A stretch of 5,548 bases of DNA from JARBUG01 sp035628915 (GTDB taxonomy: Bacteria > Bacillota > Sulfobacillia > Symbiobacteriales > Symbiobacteriaceae). The translations under genes and the position numbers were made by a program. Below are positions 1 to 5,115 of the stretch, piece after piece (position 1 is the stretch's first letter; each line of letters begins with the position of its first letter). The stretch is from NCBI GenBank assembly GCA_035628915.1, contig DASPIW010000047.1, positions 1 through 5,548 of the forward strand, written 5' to 3'. The notes beneath the pieces were generated by a model. That model had not been told where the DNA came from. It was given only the letters and a program-made list of their open reading frames with translations, and searched no databases.

Positions 1-59
1 TGCATGTCTTAAGCACGCCGCCAGCGTTCGTCCTGAGCCAGGATCAAACTCTCCGAAGA
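1..59 (-). rRNA. rrs: 16S ribosomal RNA, 5' end (partial)
   Basis: The reverse complement reads AGAGTTTGATCCTGGCTCAG followed by GACGAACGCTGGCGGCGTGC, the universal 5' end of bacterial 16S rRNA. The gene runs leftward out of the window. The 5' boundary is placed near 59 by counting back from the conserved AGAGTTTG, which begins at about E. coli position 8; the exact processing site is uncertain. The bases CGGAG just before GTTTGATCC resemble Bacillota 16S genes. It begins the next rRNA operon, on the same strand as the operon at the right edge. Confidence 0.97.
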
Positions 60-162
60 AAAGTTTGTGGCTCTGATTTCATGTCGTACGACTCGCATAG
101 CTCTTTCTCTCTTACACTGTCTAGTTTTCAAGGTTCGAGGCGCTCACCGCATCAGCGGCGAG
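60..162 (-). other. rRNA operon leader (16S 5' leader)
   Basis: This is the transcribed leader between the proximal rrn promoter and the 16S gene. Its minus-strand RNA can fold an 8-bp hairpin at the predicted 5' end (143-150 with 155-162, loop 151-154, one G-U pair). At 122-137 it reads CGAACCTTGAAAACTA, similar to the boxA-like CTTTGAAAACT element of Bacillota rRNA leaders and spacers that is linked to antitermination and processing. No credible coding region is present; short open frames here lack a ribosome binding site. The roles assigned are inferred from position and similarity. Confidence 0.6.
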
Positions 163-168
163 GTTTGT

Positions 169-198
169 ATCTTATCACCCTGTCACTTCAGCCGTCAA
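169..198 (-). promoter_or_regulatory. rRNA operon promoter P2 (proximal)
   Basis: On the minus strand, TTGACG (193-198) and TAAGAT (169-174) are separated by 18 bp. TGA precedes the -10 box, giving an extended -10 (TGn). The -35 box matches consensus at five of six positions and the -10 box at four of six. Transcription would start near 162, about 100 nt before the 16S gene. Tandem promoters are usual for rRNA operons, and P1 shares the nine-base TGATAAGAT core. Confidence 0.7.
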
Positions 199-246
199 CC
201 ACGCAAGTTTTTCCTTCGTGGCCGCCGTCCGTGGCGACAAGTACTG

Positions 247-275
247 ATCTTATCAACTTGAAGCGACCTCTGCAA
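247..275 (-). promoter_or_regulatory. rRNA operon promoter P1 (distal)
   Basis: On the minus strand, TTGCAG (270-275) and TAAGAT (247-252) are separated by 17 bp, again with TGA before the -10 box. The nine-base core TGATAAGAT is identical to that of P2, 78 bp downstream, suggesting a duplicated or co-selected promoter pair. Transcription would start near 240. The -35 match is weaker than that of P2. Confidence 0.6.
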
Positions 276-339
276 CCACCAGGTTCTTCCGCCCGGGTTT
301 CCCCGTAGCTACGTTAAGAAAATGCAGAGCTGTATCGGA

Positions 340-358
340 GTCACTGGTGACAGTCACC
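340..358. promoter_or_regulatory. candidate operator: GTCAC/GTGAC inverted repeats
   Basis: The 19 bases contain GTCAC (340-344), GTGAC (347-351) and GTCAC (353-357). They form two overlapping inverted repeats, including the perfect GGTGAC-A-GTCACC at 346-358. The cluster covers the -35 box of the candidate nitrilase promoter, so a bound dimeric regulator would control initiation. No regulator gene is in the window and the family is not identified. Confidence 0.45.
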
Positions 359-375
359 GCCTGCTATCGTAAGAT
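347..375 (+). promoter_or_regulatory. candidate nitrilase promoter
   Basis: GTGACA (347-352, five of six to TTGACA) and TAAGAT (370-375, four of six to TATAAT) are spaced exactly 17 bp apart on the plus strand, about 50 bp before the nitrilase start. It is divergent from the rrn promoters. The -35 box lies inside a palindromic repeat, which suggests repression or activation at this site. No other good candidate was seen in 300-420. Confidence 0.5.
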
Positions 376-425
376 GAGGCCAGGTAAATGTCCCGTACTT
401 GCACCGTCAAATGGAGGCATGATTC

Positions 426-1346
426 ATGACCACTAAGGTCAGAGCGGCCGTCGTGCAAGCCGCTCCCGTCCTGCTCGACCGCGAAGCTACCACCGCTAAA
501 GTGTGCCGGCTCATTGATGAAGCAGCGGCCCAGGGCGCCAACCTGATCCTCTTCCCCGAGGCCATGATTCCAGCATACCCCAGAGGACTAAGCTTTGGTG
601 TCGTTGTTGGCGCACGGGATGAGGCAGGCCGCCGCGCCTTCGCCCGCTACTGGGAGAACTCCGTGGAAGTGCCGGGGCCCATCACGGACGTAATCGGGGC
701 CGCCGCGGCCAAGGCCAAAGCGTATGTGGCTGTAGGCGTCATCGAACGGGAAAACATGTACCGCGGCGGCACGCTCTATTGCACCTTGCTTTACTTTGGC
801 CCCGACGGGCGACTGCTAGGAAAACACCGCAAGCTCAAGCCTACGGCTGCCGAGCGCATCATCTGGGGGGAAGGCGACGGCAGCACGCTCACTGCAGTTC
901 AAACGGAGTTCGGCACCATGGGCGGACTCATCTGCTGGGAGAACTACATGCCGCTCGCCCGGATGGCTATGTACAACAAAGGCGTGGAGATTTATCTGGC
1001 ACCCACGGCCGATCAGCGGGACACATGGCAGGCAACGATTCAGCACATTGCCTGCGAAGGCCGCTGTTTCGTCCTGTCCTGCAACCAGTTCGTTACACGT
1101 GAGATGATGCCGGCGGATTGGGAAGACATCGGCCCGGGGCCGTCACAGTTCTGCCGCGGAGGAAGCGCTGTCATCGGGCCGCTCGGACAGTACCTGGCCG
1201 GGCCGCTATATGATGAGGAAGGCATCCTGATAGCTGATCTGGATATGTCGCTGATTACGCAGGCAAGGTTCGACTTTGACGTGGTGGGGCACTACAACCG
1301 GCCCGATGTGTTCCGTCTCATTGTCAACGAGGAACCGGTTGAGTGA
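426..1346 (+). CDS. nitrilase (carbon-nitrogen hydrolase family)
   Basis: Nitrilases convert nitriles to carboxylic acids and ammonia through a cysteine thioimidate intermediate; the protein is probably cytoplasmic because no signal peptide or membrane segment is seen. The 306-residue sequence has the full Glu-Lys-Cys triad: E45 in FPEAMIPAYPRG, K136 in HRKLKPT with the conserved E143 just after, and C170 in GGLICWENYMPL. WGEGDGSTL after the Lys motif and CWEN at the nucleophile are typical of true (branch 1) nitrilases and cyanide-degrading relatives, rather than amidases or ureidopropionases. Such enzymes usually have 300-370 residues and form spirals or large oligomers. GGAGG at 413-417, 8 nt before the ATG, supports the start. 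The gene diverges from the 16S promoters and is transcribed alone. Whether the substrate is aliphatic, aromatic or cyanide cannot be told from sequence. Confidence 0.93.
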   Translation: MTTKVRAAVVQAAPVLLDREATTAKVCRLIDEAAAQGANLILFPEAMIPAYPRGLSFGVVVGARDEAGRRAFARYWENSVEVPGPITDVIGAAAAKAKAYVAVGVIERENMYRGGTLYCTLLYFGPDGRLLGKHRKLKPTAAERIIWGEGDGSTLTAVQTEFGTMGGLICWENYMPLARMAMYNKGVEIYLAPTADQRDTWQATIQHIACEGRCFVLSCNQFVTREMMPADWEDIGPGPSQFCRGGSAVIGPLGQYLAGPLYDEEGILIADLDMSLITQARFDFDVVGHYNRPDVFRLIVNEEPVE

Positions 1347-1357
1347 GGCCGGCACAC

Positions 1358-1395
1358 ACAAGGCCCCGCGGCAGGGATCTGCCGGGGGGCCTTGT
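1358..1395 (+). terminator. strong hairpin after nitrilase, probable terminator
   Basis: ACAAGGCCCCGCGGCAG (1358-1374) pairs with CTGCCGGGGGGCCTTGT (1379-1395) at 16 of 17 positions around a GGAT loop, starting 12 nt after the nitrilase stop codon. No T-run follows on either side, so it is not a classical intrinsic terminator. It may act with Rho or protect the mRNA 3' end. Confidence 0.6.
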
Positions 1396-1451
1396 ATGCT
1401 GCCAGCACCTGAAACCGTGCAATCAATCCCTGCAGGTGCAACTTGCGATAA

Positions 1452-1648
1452 GTGGGTGGCGAGAAGCTTCTGCTCACCGGGCGCCGGGAACAGAACGAGG
1501 CCGGCCTGAATGAGGCGATGGGGGACTGCTGTACATGCCGCTGCTGCAGGCGGTCGCATACTACCGGTCGCTGGCGCTGGGCATCGAGCCGGAACGCCCG
1601 CGCCACCTTGGGCAGGTCGTCATGCTAGATGAGAAGGGACTGCTTTAG
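1452..1648 (+). pseudogene. SIS-domain sugar isomerase/aminotransferase C-terminal remnant (frameshifted)
   Basis: Two adjoining plus-strand frames look like the last part of a GlmS/FrlB/AgaS-type SIS-domain protein. The first (1452-1526) reads GGEKLLLTGRRE then NEAGLNEAMGD, resembling the strand and LLLTG segment near the end of a SIS domain. The second (1529-1648) reads LLYMPLLQAVAYYRSLALG then IEPERPRHLGQVV and ends at TAG 1646-1648. That matches the family tail pattern of PLQ, AY, LA-G, P-RPR-L and VV. The frames differ by one base, consistent with a single-base deletion near 1527-1529, and an in-frame TAA lies at 1449-1451. About 65 codons remain of a usual 330-380, with no start or ribosome binding site. 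It fills most of the 308-bp gap between the convergent nitrilase and glycosyltransferase genes. Identification is by motif memory, not a search. Confidence 0.65.
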
Positions 1649-1654
1649 GCCGCG

Positions 1655-2542
1655 CTACGGCAAATGCTCCTCCAGCCATGACTTCAGGGGCTCCCGGGCG
1701 GGTGGGCGCCTGAGGCAGCCCGGATCGTATTCGAGATAGTAACGAGCCGTAGTGACTTCATCCAGCCAATGAGGCCGCATTTCGGCGGGGTAATCTGCAT
1801 GCAGGTGCAGGGGGTAGCTGACCAGGTCCGGCAGGACCGCAACCTCCTCGGGACGCGTCCAGCGTAGGATGGTGCCCGCCAGGACCGCCTGGTGCATGAG
1901 GAGTTCGTAGTTCTCGCCTTGAAGGTAGTATTGCGTAAAGACGGGTTGACGGAACAAGCGAAGGAAGTCAGCCCACCAGGCCCGCAGCAGGCCGCGGTCC
2001 GGGCGGACCACCAGGAGGCCCGAGTTGAAGTGATTGCGCAGCGGGACTCGTCCGACGCTCGACTCCAACCGGACGAATCGCTCTGCAGGAATCGCGTCAC
2101 TGCCGAAAATGCCCGACCAGAAAGCATCGAGGGGTTCGTCCCACTTGGGGCCGATGAGCATCACATCAACCGGCCGGCCAGCAACCGCCTTCCCCGCATC
2201 CAGCAGGAAGGCCTGAGGATCCTGCAGAATCAGCGTTTCGGGCGCCATCCAGGCCACCAGCCCGGCAGCCCCCGCCAACAGCGCTTCAGCAGCGGCCCCC
2301 GCGGCCAGCTTCCGGGTGAACGGAAAGCTCGCTTCGCCCGGCTCCCACGAGAACGGGACCACTCGCACACAGGGGTCATCCAAGGCGAGCGCCCGCAATC
2401 CCGGGTCGCTCTCCGGCACCATGATCCAGAACGGTGACTGTGCCATTTCGCCGCCGAACGCCCGCAGCGACGCAAGCAGGGTCCGGACCTCGGCGAGGCT
2501 CTCATCGCAGGTCGCCATCGAACAGAACACGATCTTTTCCAT
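1655..2542 (-). CDS. GT-A/GT8-like glycosyltransferase-fold protein
   Basis: This 295-residue protein resembles nucleotide-diphospho-sugar transferases of the glycogenin/GT8 type. It starts with a beta strand (MEKIVFCSMAT), has an alanine-rich helix, then AWMAPETLILQDP (97-109) where a metal-binding DxD motif is normally found, and FNSGLLVVRP (172-181), the typical acceptor-side FNSG motif. LLMHQAVL (214-221) sits where GT8 enzymes have a DQ motif. The DxD aspartates are replaced (M-A-P-E), and DQ is HQ, so catalysis may be metal-independent, altered or lost. No signal peptide or membrane segment is seen. The start is firm: AAGGAGG (2548-2554) lies 5 nt before the ATG. The TAA of the upstream gene is inside that site, so the pair is co-transcribed and probably translationally coupled. 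Substrate unknown. Confidence 0.7.
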   Translation of the reverse strand: MEKIVFCSMATCDESLAEVRTLLASLRAFGGEMAQSPFWIMVPESDPGLRALALDDPCVRVVPFSWEPGEASFPFTRKLAAGAAAEALLAGAAGLVAWMAPETLILQDPQAFLLDAGKAVAGRPVDVMLIGPKWDEPLDAFWSGIFGSDAIPAERFVRLESSVGRVPLRNHFNSGLLVVRPDRGLLRAWWADFLRLFRQPVFTQYYLQGENYELLMHQAVLAGTILRWTRPEEVAVLPDLVSYPLHLHADYPAEMRPHWLDEVTTARYYLEYDPGCLRRPPAREPLKSWLEEHLP

Positions 2543-2552
2543 GGGTGCCTCC

Positions 2553-3029
2553 TTACCTGGGAATCAGCGCCGGCACGGGGATAGTCCCGTAGCCCAGGGC
2601 GTTCGCCCACCGTACAACCAGCGCCTTGCCGGCCTTCGTATTCCAATCCTTTTCGATGTCCGCGTGACACAGCGGCCCCAGGCCGACGCGGTCATGGTGG
2701 CAGAAGCGGCATTCGAGTGGCTGAAAGCCGGTTCCATGCAGTTCACACCGATTGTCTCTCAGGAAATTGCAGCCCTTGTGGGCATGCAGGTTCAGGGCCA
2801 CGCTCCCCTCGGAGCCCCGGAATGCCGGAGAGAGCACGCCAAAAGTAAACTCCGGGGAGACTTCAAGCATCATACGGCTGGCCAGACCGGCGTTCATCGC
2901 TCTGGTCGCTTCATCAACCGTCCACCAGCCCGGGCGCCGGCAGTATTGCCGGCAAATCTCGCATTCGCACGATTCGGAGGGTGGATACTTCCTGGCGAGT
3001 CGTTTGTGGTTCATCCTTTCCTGACTCAC
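2553..3029 (-). CDS. cysteine-rich YkgJ-like metal-binding protein
   Basis: The 158-residue product has nine cysteines in two clusters. The N-terminal cluster is C21-x-C23-x2-C26-x3-C30. The second is C87-NFL, C95-ELHGTGFQPLE-C107-RFC110-HHD, with C121 beyond. The second part follows the YkgJ/CxxCxxCC family pattern (C-x-FL, NRC, then RP-x2-CR-x-FP), a family proposed to bind zinc or iron; the usual RP is QP here. There is no signal peptide or membrane segment. GTG at 3029 is preferred because a G-rich AGGCGGGGGG lies 7 nt upstream. ATG at 3014 follows AGGAAAGG with poor spacing and is the alternative. It is the first gene of an operon with the glycosyltransferase-like gene. Its biochemical role is not known; it may mature or modify a partner. 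Confidence 0.72.
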   Translation of the reverse strand: MSQERMNHKRLARKYPPSESCECEICRQYCRRPGWWTVDEATRAMNAGLASRMMLEVSPEFTFGVLSPAFRGSEGSVALNLHAHKGCNFLRDNRCELHGTGFQPLECRFCHHDRVGLGPLCHADIEKDWNTKAGKALVVRWANALGYGTIPVPALIPR

Positions 3030-3059
3030 GGCTGATCCCCCCGCCTCGCACTTGTAATA

Positions 3060-3081
3060 CTATTCACAATAGAGTGTAGCA
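3060..3081 (-). promoter_or_regulatory. possible promoter/operator of the YkgJ-like operon
   Basis: On the minus strand an extended -10 box, TGCTACACT (3073-3081), lies about 45 bp before the GTG start, just after the terminator hairpin; no matching -35 box is seen at 16-18 bp. Immediately downstream is a perfect inverted repeat, CTATT-GTG-AATAG (3060-3072), in this locally AT-rich stretch. It may be an operator near the transcription start. The call rests mostly on position between a terminator and a gene start. Confidence 0.3.
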
Positions 3082-3092
3082 CAGTGCAAAGC

Positions 3093-3128
3093 AAAAGTGG
3101 CACGCCCGCCAGGGGACGTGCCACTTTT
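3093..3128 (-). terminator. symmetric rho-independent terminator
   Basis: AAAAGTGGCACG (3093-3104) and CGTGCCACTTTT (3117-3128) form a perfect 12-bp stem, and the loop adds three C-G pairs. Each strand ends in TTTT, so the hairpin can terminate from both sides. On the minus strand it ends the dehydrogenase-deformylase operon and separates it from the YkgJ-like operon. It lies 224 bp past the deformylase stop, after a decayed gene, so it may originally have been that gene's terminator. Confidence 0.8.
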
Positions 3129-3142
3129 CTGCTCCATTCGCA

Positions 3143-3343
3143 CCGGGAAGCTGAGTGTAAAACGGCACCACCCTCTTCCCGGTTGGCTACGGCCACCCGC
3201 CGGCCGTAGGACTGTCCCACGGCCGCCACGGTTGCCGGGCTCAAGCCCATCCTGTTTGACGCCTCACCTTTCACAAAGGGCTCGAACACCCGTTGCAGCA
3301 GCTCGCCGGGAATCCCCGGATCCTGATCTGCGGCTTCACGGCA
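3143..3343 (-). pseudogene. histidine kinase ATPase-domain C-terminal remnant
   Basis: A minus-strand frame just after the deformylase stop reads DQDPGIPGELLQRVFEPFVK (3269-3328), then GLSPATVAAVGQSYGRRV (3194-3247) and ANREEGGAVL (3158-3187). This follows the end of a HATPase_c domain: G1 box DxGPGIP, F box FEPF, G2 box GLGLATV, and the final GGxA-F strand. Key ATP-binding glycines are changed: D-Q-D in the G1 box, GLSP for GLGL in the G2 box, and SYGR for the usual HGG. Only about 65 codons of a usual 400 or more survive, with no start codon, sensor or phosphoacceptor histidine. The frame stays open past the likely original end into the terminator region. This is best read as a degenerate gene tail, not a working small protein. 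Confidence 0.65.
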
Positions 3344-3351
3344 GTCAGAGG

Positions 3352-3876
3352 CTATGAGGCGTAGGGGCTCTCTGCCCGGAATCGCCGCTCAAATTCCTCC
3401 CGCGTGCACATCGTGCGGATGTCCGCCAACCGGTCGATGGCCAGTATCCCGTCAAGATGATCAATTTCGTGCTGCAAGAGCTCGGAAAGGTCGCCCTCCG
3501 CCCGGATCTCATGCCAGGCGCCCTGCACATCTTGATACCGCACCTTGATCCACTTGTGCCGCATGACCTGAAAGAAGATGCATAGGAAGCTCAGGCAGGC
3601 GTCCCACACGACCATCGTCTCATCACTGCGTTCCACAATCTCCGGGTTGATCAACGGCCATGGGGCGTCCACGTTGAAGAAGAGGATCCGCGCCATGACT
3701 CCGATCTGCGGGGCTGCGATGGCCCGGCCATAGGTCGTCGTTTGCCGGCAGTGCGCCAGCGTCTCTTTCAGATCTTCCACGGCGGCCGCCACTTGCGGCG
3801 AACAAGGATCAACGACCACGCTGCATGGCGTCCGCAATCGGGGATCACCCATCTGGACAATTTCACGGACGGGCAT
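3352..3876 (-). CDS. def: peptide deformylase, divergent
   Basis: Peptide deformylase removes the formyl group from the N-terminal methionine of new proteins, using Fe2+, Zn2+ or Ni2+. The 174-residue length is normal. The metal ligands C94, H136 and H140 and the catalytic E137 (QHEIDHLDG) are present. Motif I reads GRAIAAPQIG (50-59) instead of GxGLAAPQxG, and motif II reads DACLS (92-96) instead of EGCLS, followed by a hydrophobic FLCIFFQV stretch. The catalytic set is therefore intact but the substrate pocket may differ. ATG at 3876 is preceded by GGGAGGGGGAG (3881-3891), and the dehydrogenase stop lies 18 nt upstream, so the two genes form an operon. The usual partner fmt (methionyl-tRNA formyltransferase) is absent, which suggests a secondary deformylase paralog rather than the housekeeping copy. 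That is an inference. Confidence 0.88.
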   Translation of the reverse strand: MPVREIVQMGDPRLRTPCSVVVDPCSPQVAAAVEDLKETLAHCRQTTTYGRAIAAPQIGVMARILFFNVDAPWPLINPEIVERSDETMVVWDACLSFLCIFFQVMRHKWIKVRYQDVQGAWHEIRAEGDLSELLQHEIDHLDGILAIDRLADIRTMCTREEFERRFRAESPYAS

Positions 3877-3894
3877 CTGCTCTCCCCCTCCCGC

Positions 3895-4974
3895 TCAGCG
3901 CATCAGTGTGCGCAGCCGCTCGATGACCGCATCGCCGACCTGTCTTGTGGTGCTGCTTCCGCCCAGGTCCGGCGTACGCACCTGCCCCGCCTCCAACACA
4001 TCTTCAACGGCGTTGAGCAGGACTGCGCCCAAATCCGTTCGGCCCAGGTGATCAAGCATCAGCTTCCCGGACCAGATCTGGCCGATGGGGTTTGCAATGC
4101 CTTTCCCGACGATATCCGGTGCTGATCCATGGACGGGCTCAAACATGGACGGAAAAGCCCTTTCCGGGTTGATGTTGGCCGCCGGCGCCATACCGATGCC
4201 GCCCATGATTGCGGCGCCCAGATCGGTGAGGATATCCCCGAACAGGTTGGATCCGACCACGACGTCGAACTGGACAGGCTTGAGGACAAAAAAGGCAGAG
4301 AGGGCATCAACGTGGGTTAGCCAGCGATCGACGTCCGGGAATTCCCGGGACCCGATCTCGTTGAAGACTTCATCCCAAAAAGGCATGCTCCAATTGATGC
4401 CGTTCGATTTGGTCGCACCGCACAGCCGCCGTCGCTTTGCACCTGCTGCAAGGCGAAATGCGTACCGCATAATGCGTTCCGTTCCCCGCCGGCTGAATAC
4501 GTTATTCTGGATGACGATCTCGTTAGGCGTGCCCATGTAAAGCCTGCCGCCGGAGTTGGAGTACTCACCCTCCGTATTCTCCCGAATGACGACGAAATCC
4601 ACGTCGCCGGCCTTCCGGTCCCGGAGCGGGCTGGTGACGCCCCGGAGAATCCTCACAGGACGCATGTTCACATATTGCTCGAATTCCCGGCGGATGGGGA
4701 GCAGCAGCCCCCACAGCGAGGTATGATCCGGTACGCCTGGGAAGCCGACGGCGCCAAGGAATATGGTCTCAAACGCTTTCAGGGTCTGCAGAAAACCCTT
4801 CGGCGCCATTTCCCCGTGTTCTATGTAATACTGACAGCTCCAGGGGAACTCCACATATTCCAGCTGCAGACCCCCGTCGAGTCCGCACAGGGCATCCAGG
4901 ACCCGCCTGGCCTCGGCCACTACTTCGGTGCCGATTCCGTCTCCCGCAATCACGGCCACCGGTACTCGCCGCAT
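3895..4974 (-). CDS. dmlA: D-malate/tartrate dehydrogenase (decarboxylating), TtuC/DmlA type
   Basis: A member of the isocitrate/isopropylmalate dehydrogenase family; this branch oxidises D-malate to pyruvate and CO2, or acts on tartrate, with NAD+, a divalent metal and often K+. The 359 residues are full length. Visible motifs are GDGIG (11-15), the subfamily block GVPDHTSLWGLLLPIRR (80-96), RENTEGEYS (131-139), ATKSNG with K189, metal-site D223, D247 and D251 (SNLFGDILTDLG), and HGSAPDI (282-288) with IANPIGQIWSG (293-303). The SLWGLLLPIRR and QYVN-RPVR segments favour TtuC/DmlA over leucine LeuB or TCA-cycle Icd. ATG at 4974 follows GGGTGG at 5 nt spacing; an in-frame GTG at 4983 would add three residues and has a weaker site. 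It leads an operon with the deformylase and is the first gene after the rrn terminator. No convincing promoter was found in 4984-5088. The exact substrate among D-malate, tartrate and 3-isopropylmalate is uncertain. Confidence 0.88.
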   Translation of the reverse strand: MRRVPVAVIAGDGIGTEVVAEARRVLDALCGLDGGLQLEYVEFPWSCQYYIEHGEMAPKGFLQTLKAFETIFLGAVGFPGVPDHTSLWGLLLPIRREFEQYVNMRPVRILRGVTSPLRDRKAGDVDFVVIRENTEGEYSNSGGRLYMGTPNEIVIQNNVFSRRGTERIMRYAFRLAAGAKRRRLCGATKSNGINWSMPFWDEVFNEIGSREFPDVDRWLTHVDALSAFFVLKPVQFDVVVGSNLFGDILTDLGAAIMGGIGMAPAANINPERAFPSMFEPVHGSAPDIVGKGIANPIGQIWSGKLMLDHLGRTDLGAVLLNAVEDVLEAGQVRTPDLGGSSTTRQVGDAVIERLRTLMR

Positions 4975-5001
4975 ACCAGCCACCCGCTTTCAACACAGGG
5001 A

Positions 5002-5032
5002 ATGCCATGTACTTCGCTTTGACGCATGGCAT
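5002..5032. promoter_or_regulatory. inverted repeat upstream of dehydrogenase, candidate operator
   Basis: ATGCCATG (5002-5009) and CATGGCAT (5025-5032) are perfect inverted repeats with centres 23 bp apart, about two helical turns. The right arm continues into the 8-bp palindrome GGCATGCC (5028-5035). The site is 28-58 bp upstream of the dehydrogenase start, where an operator for a dimeric (for example LysR-type) regulator could lie. No regulator gene is in the window. Confidence 0.35.
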
Positions 5033-5088
5033 GCCCTTCCGATCGGTGCGTCCGGAAATGGGGAAAGCCTGAGCGCCGTACGCAAGAA

Positions 5089-5113
5089 TAACCCCCTGCA
5101 AAGCAGGGGGTTA
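5089..5113 (-). terminator. rRNA operon terminator
   Basis: TAACCCCCTGC (5089-5099) and GCAGGGGGTTA (5103-5113) form a perfect 11-bp stem around a three-base loop. On the minus strand the stem is followed by TTATTCTT and begins a few nt after the 5S 3' end. This is the expected intrinsic terminator of the upstream rRNA operon. Confidence 0.88.
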
Positions 5114-5115
5114 CA

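Noticed and set aside
67..308. Plus-strand open frames of 64 and 75 codons
   Set aside because: They lie in the 16S leader and promoter region on the opposite strand, have no ribosome binding site and no recognisable sequence.
1206..1606. Minus-strand open frames of 117 and 104 codons in the nitrilase-glycosyltransferase gap
   Set aside because: They overlap the nitrilase 3' end, the hairpin and the SIS relic antisense, with no family motif.
1892..2437. Plus-strand open frame of 181 codons
   Set aside because: It is the antisense shadow of the glycosyltransferase-like gene; its composition is rich in R, P, Q and H as expected for a high-GC shadow.
2316..3035. Plus-strand open frame of 239 codons
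   Set aside because: It runs antisense across both minus-strand genes and their junction. The minus strand has motif-bearing proteins and a good ribosome binding site there.
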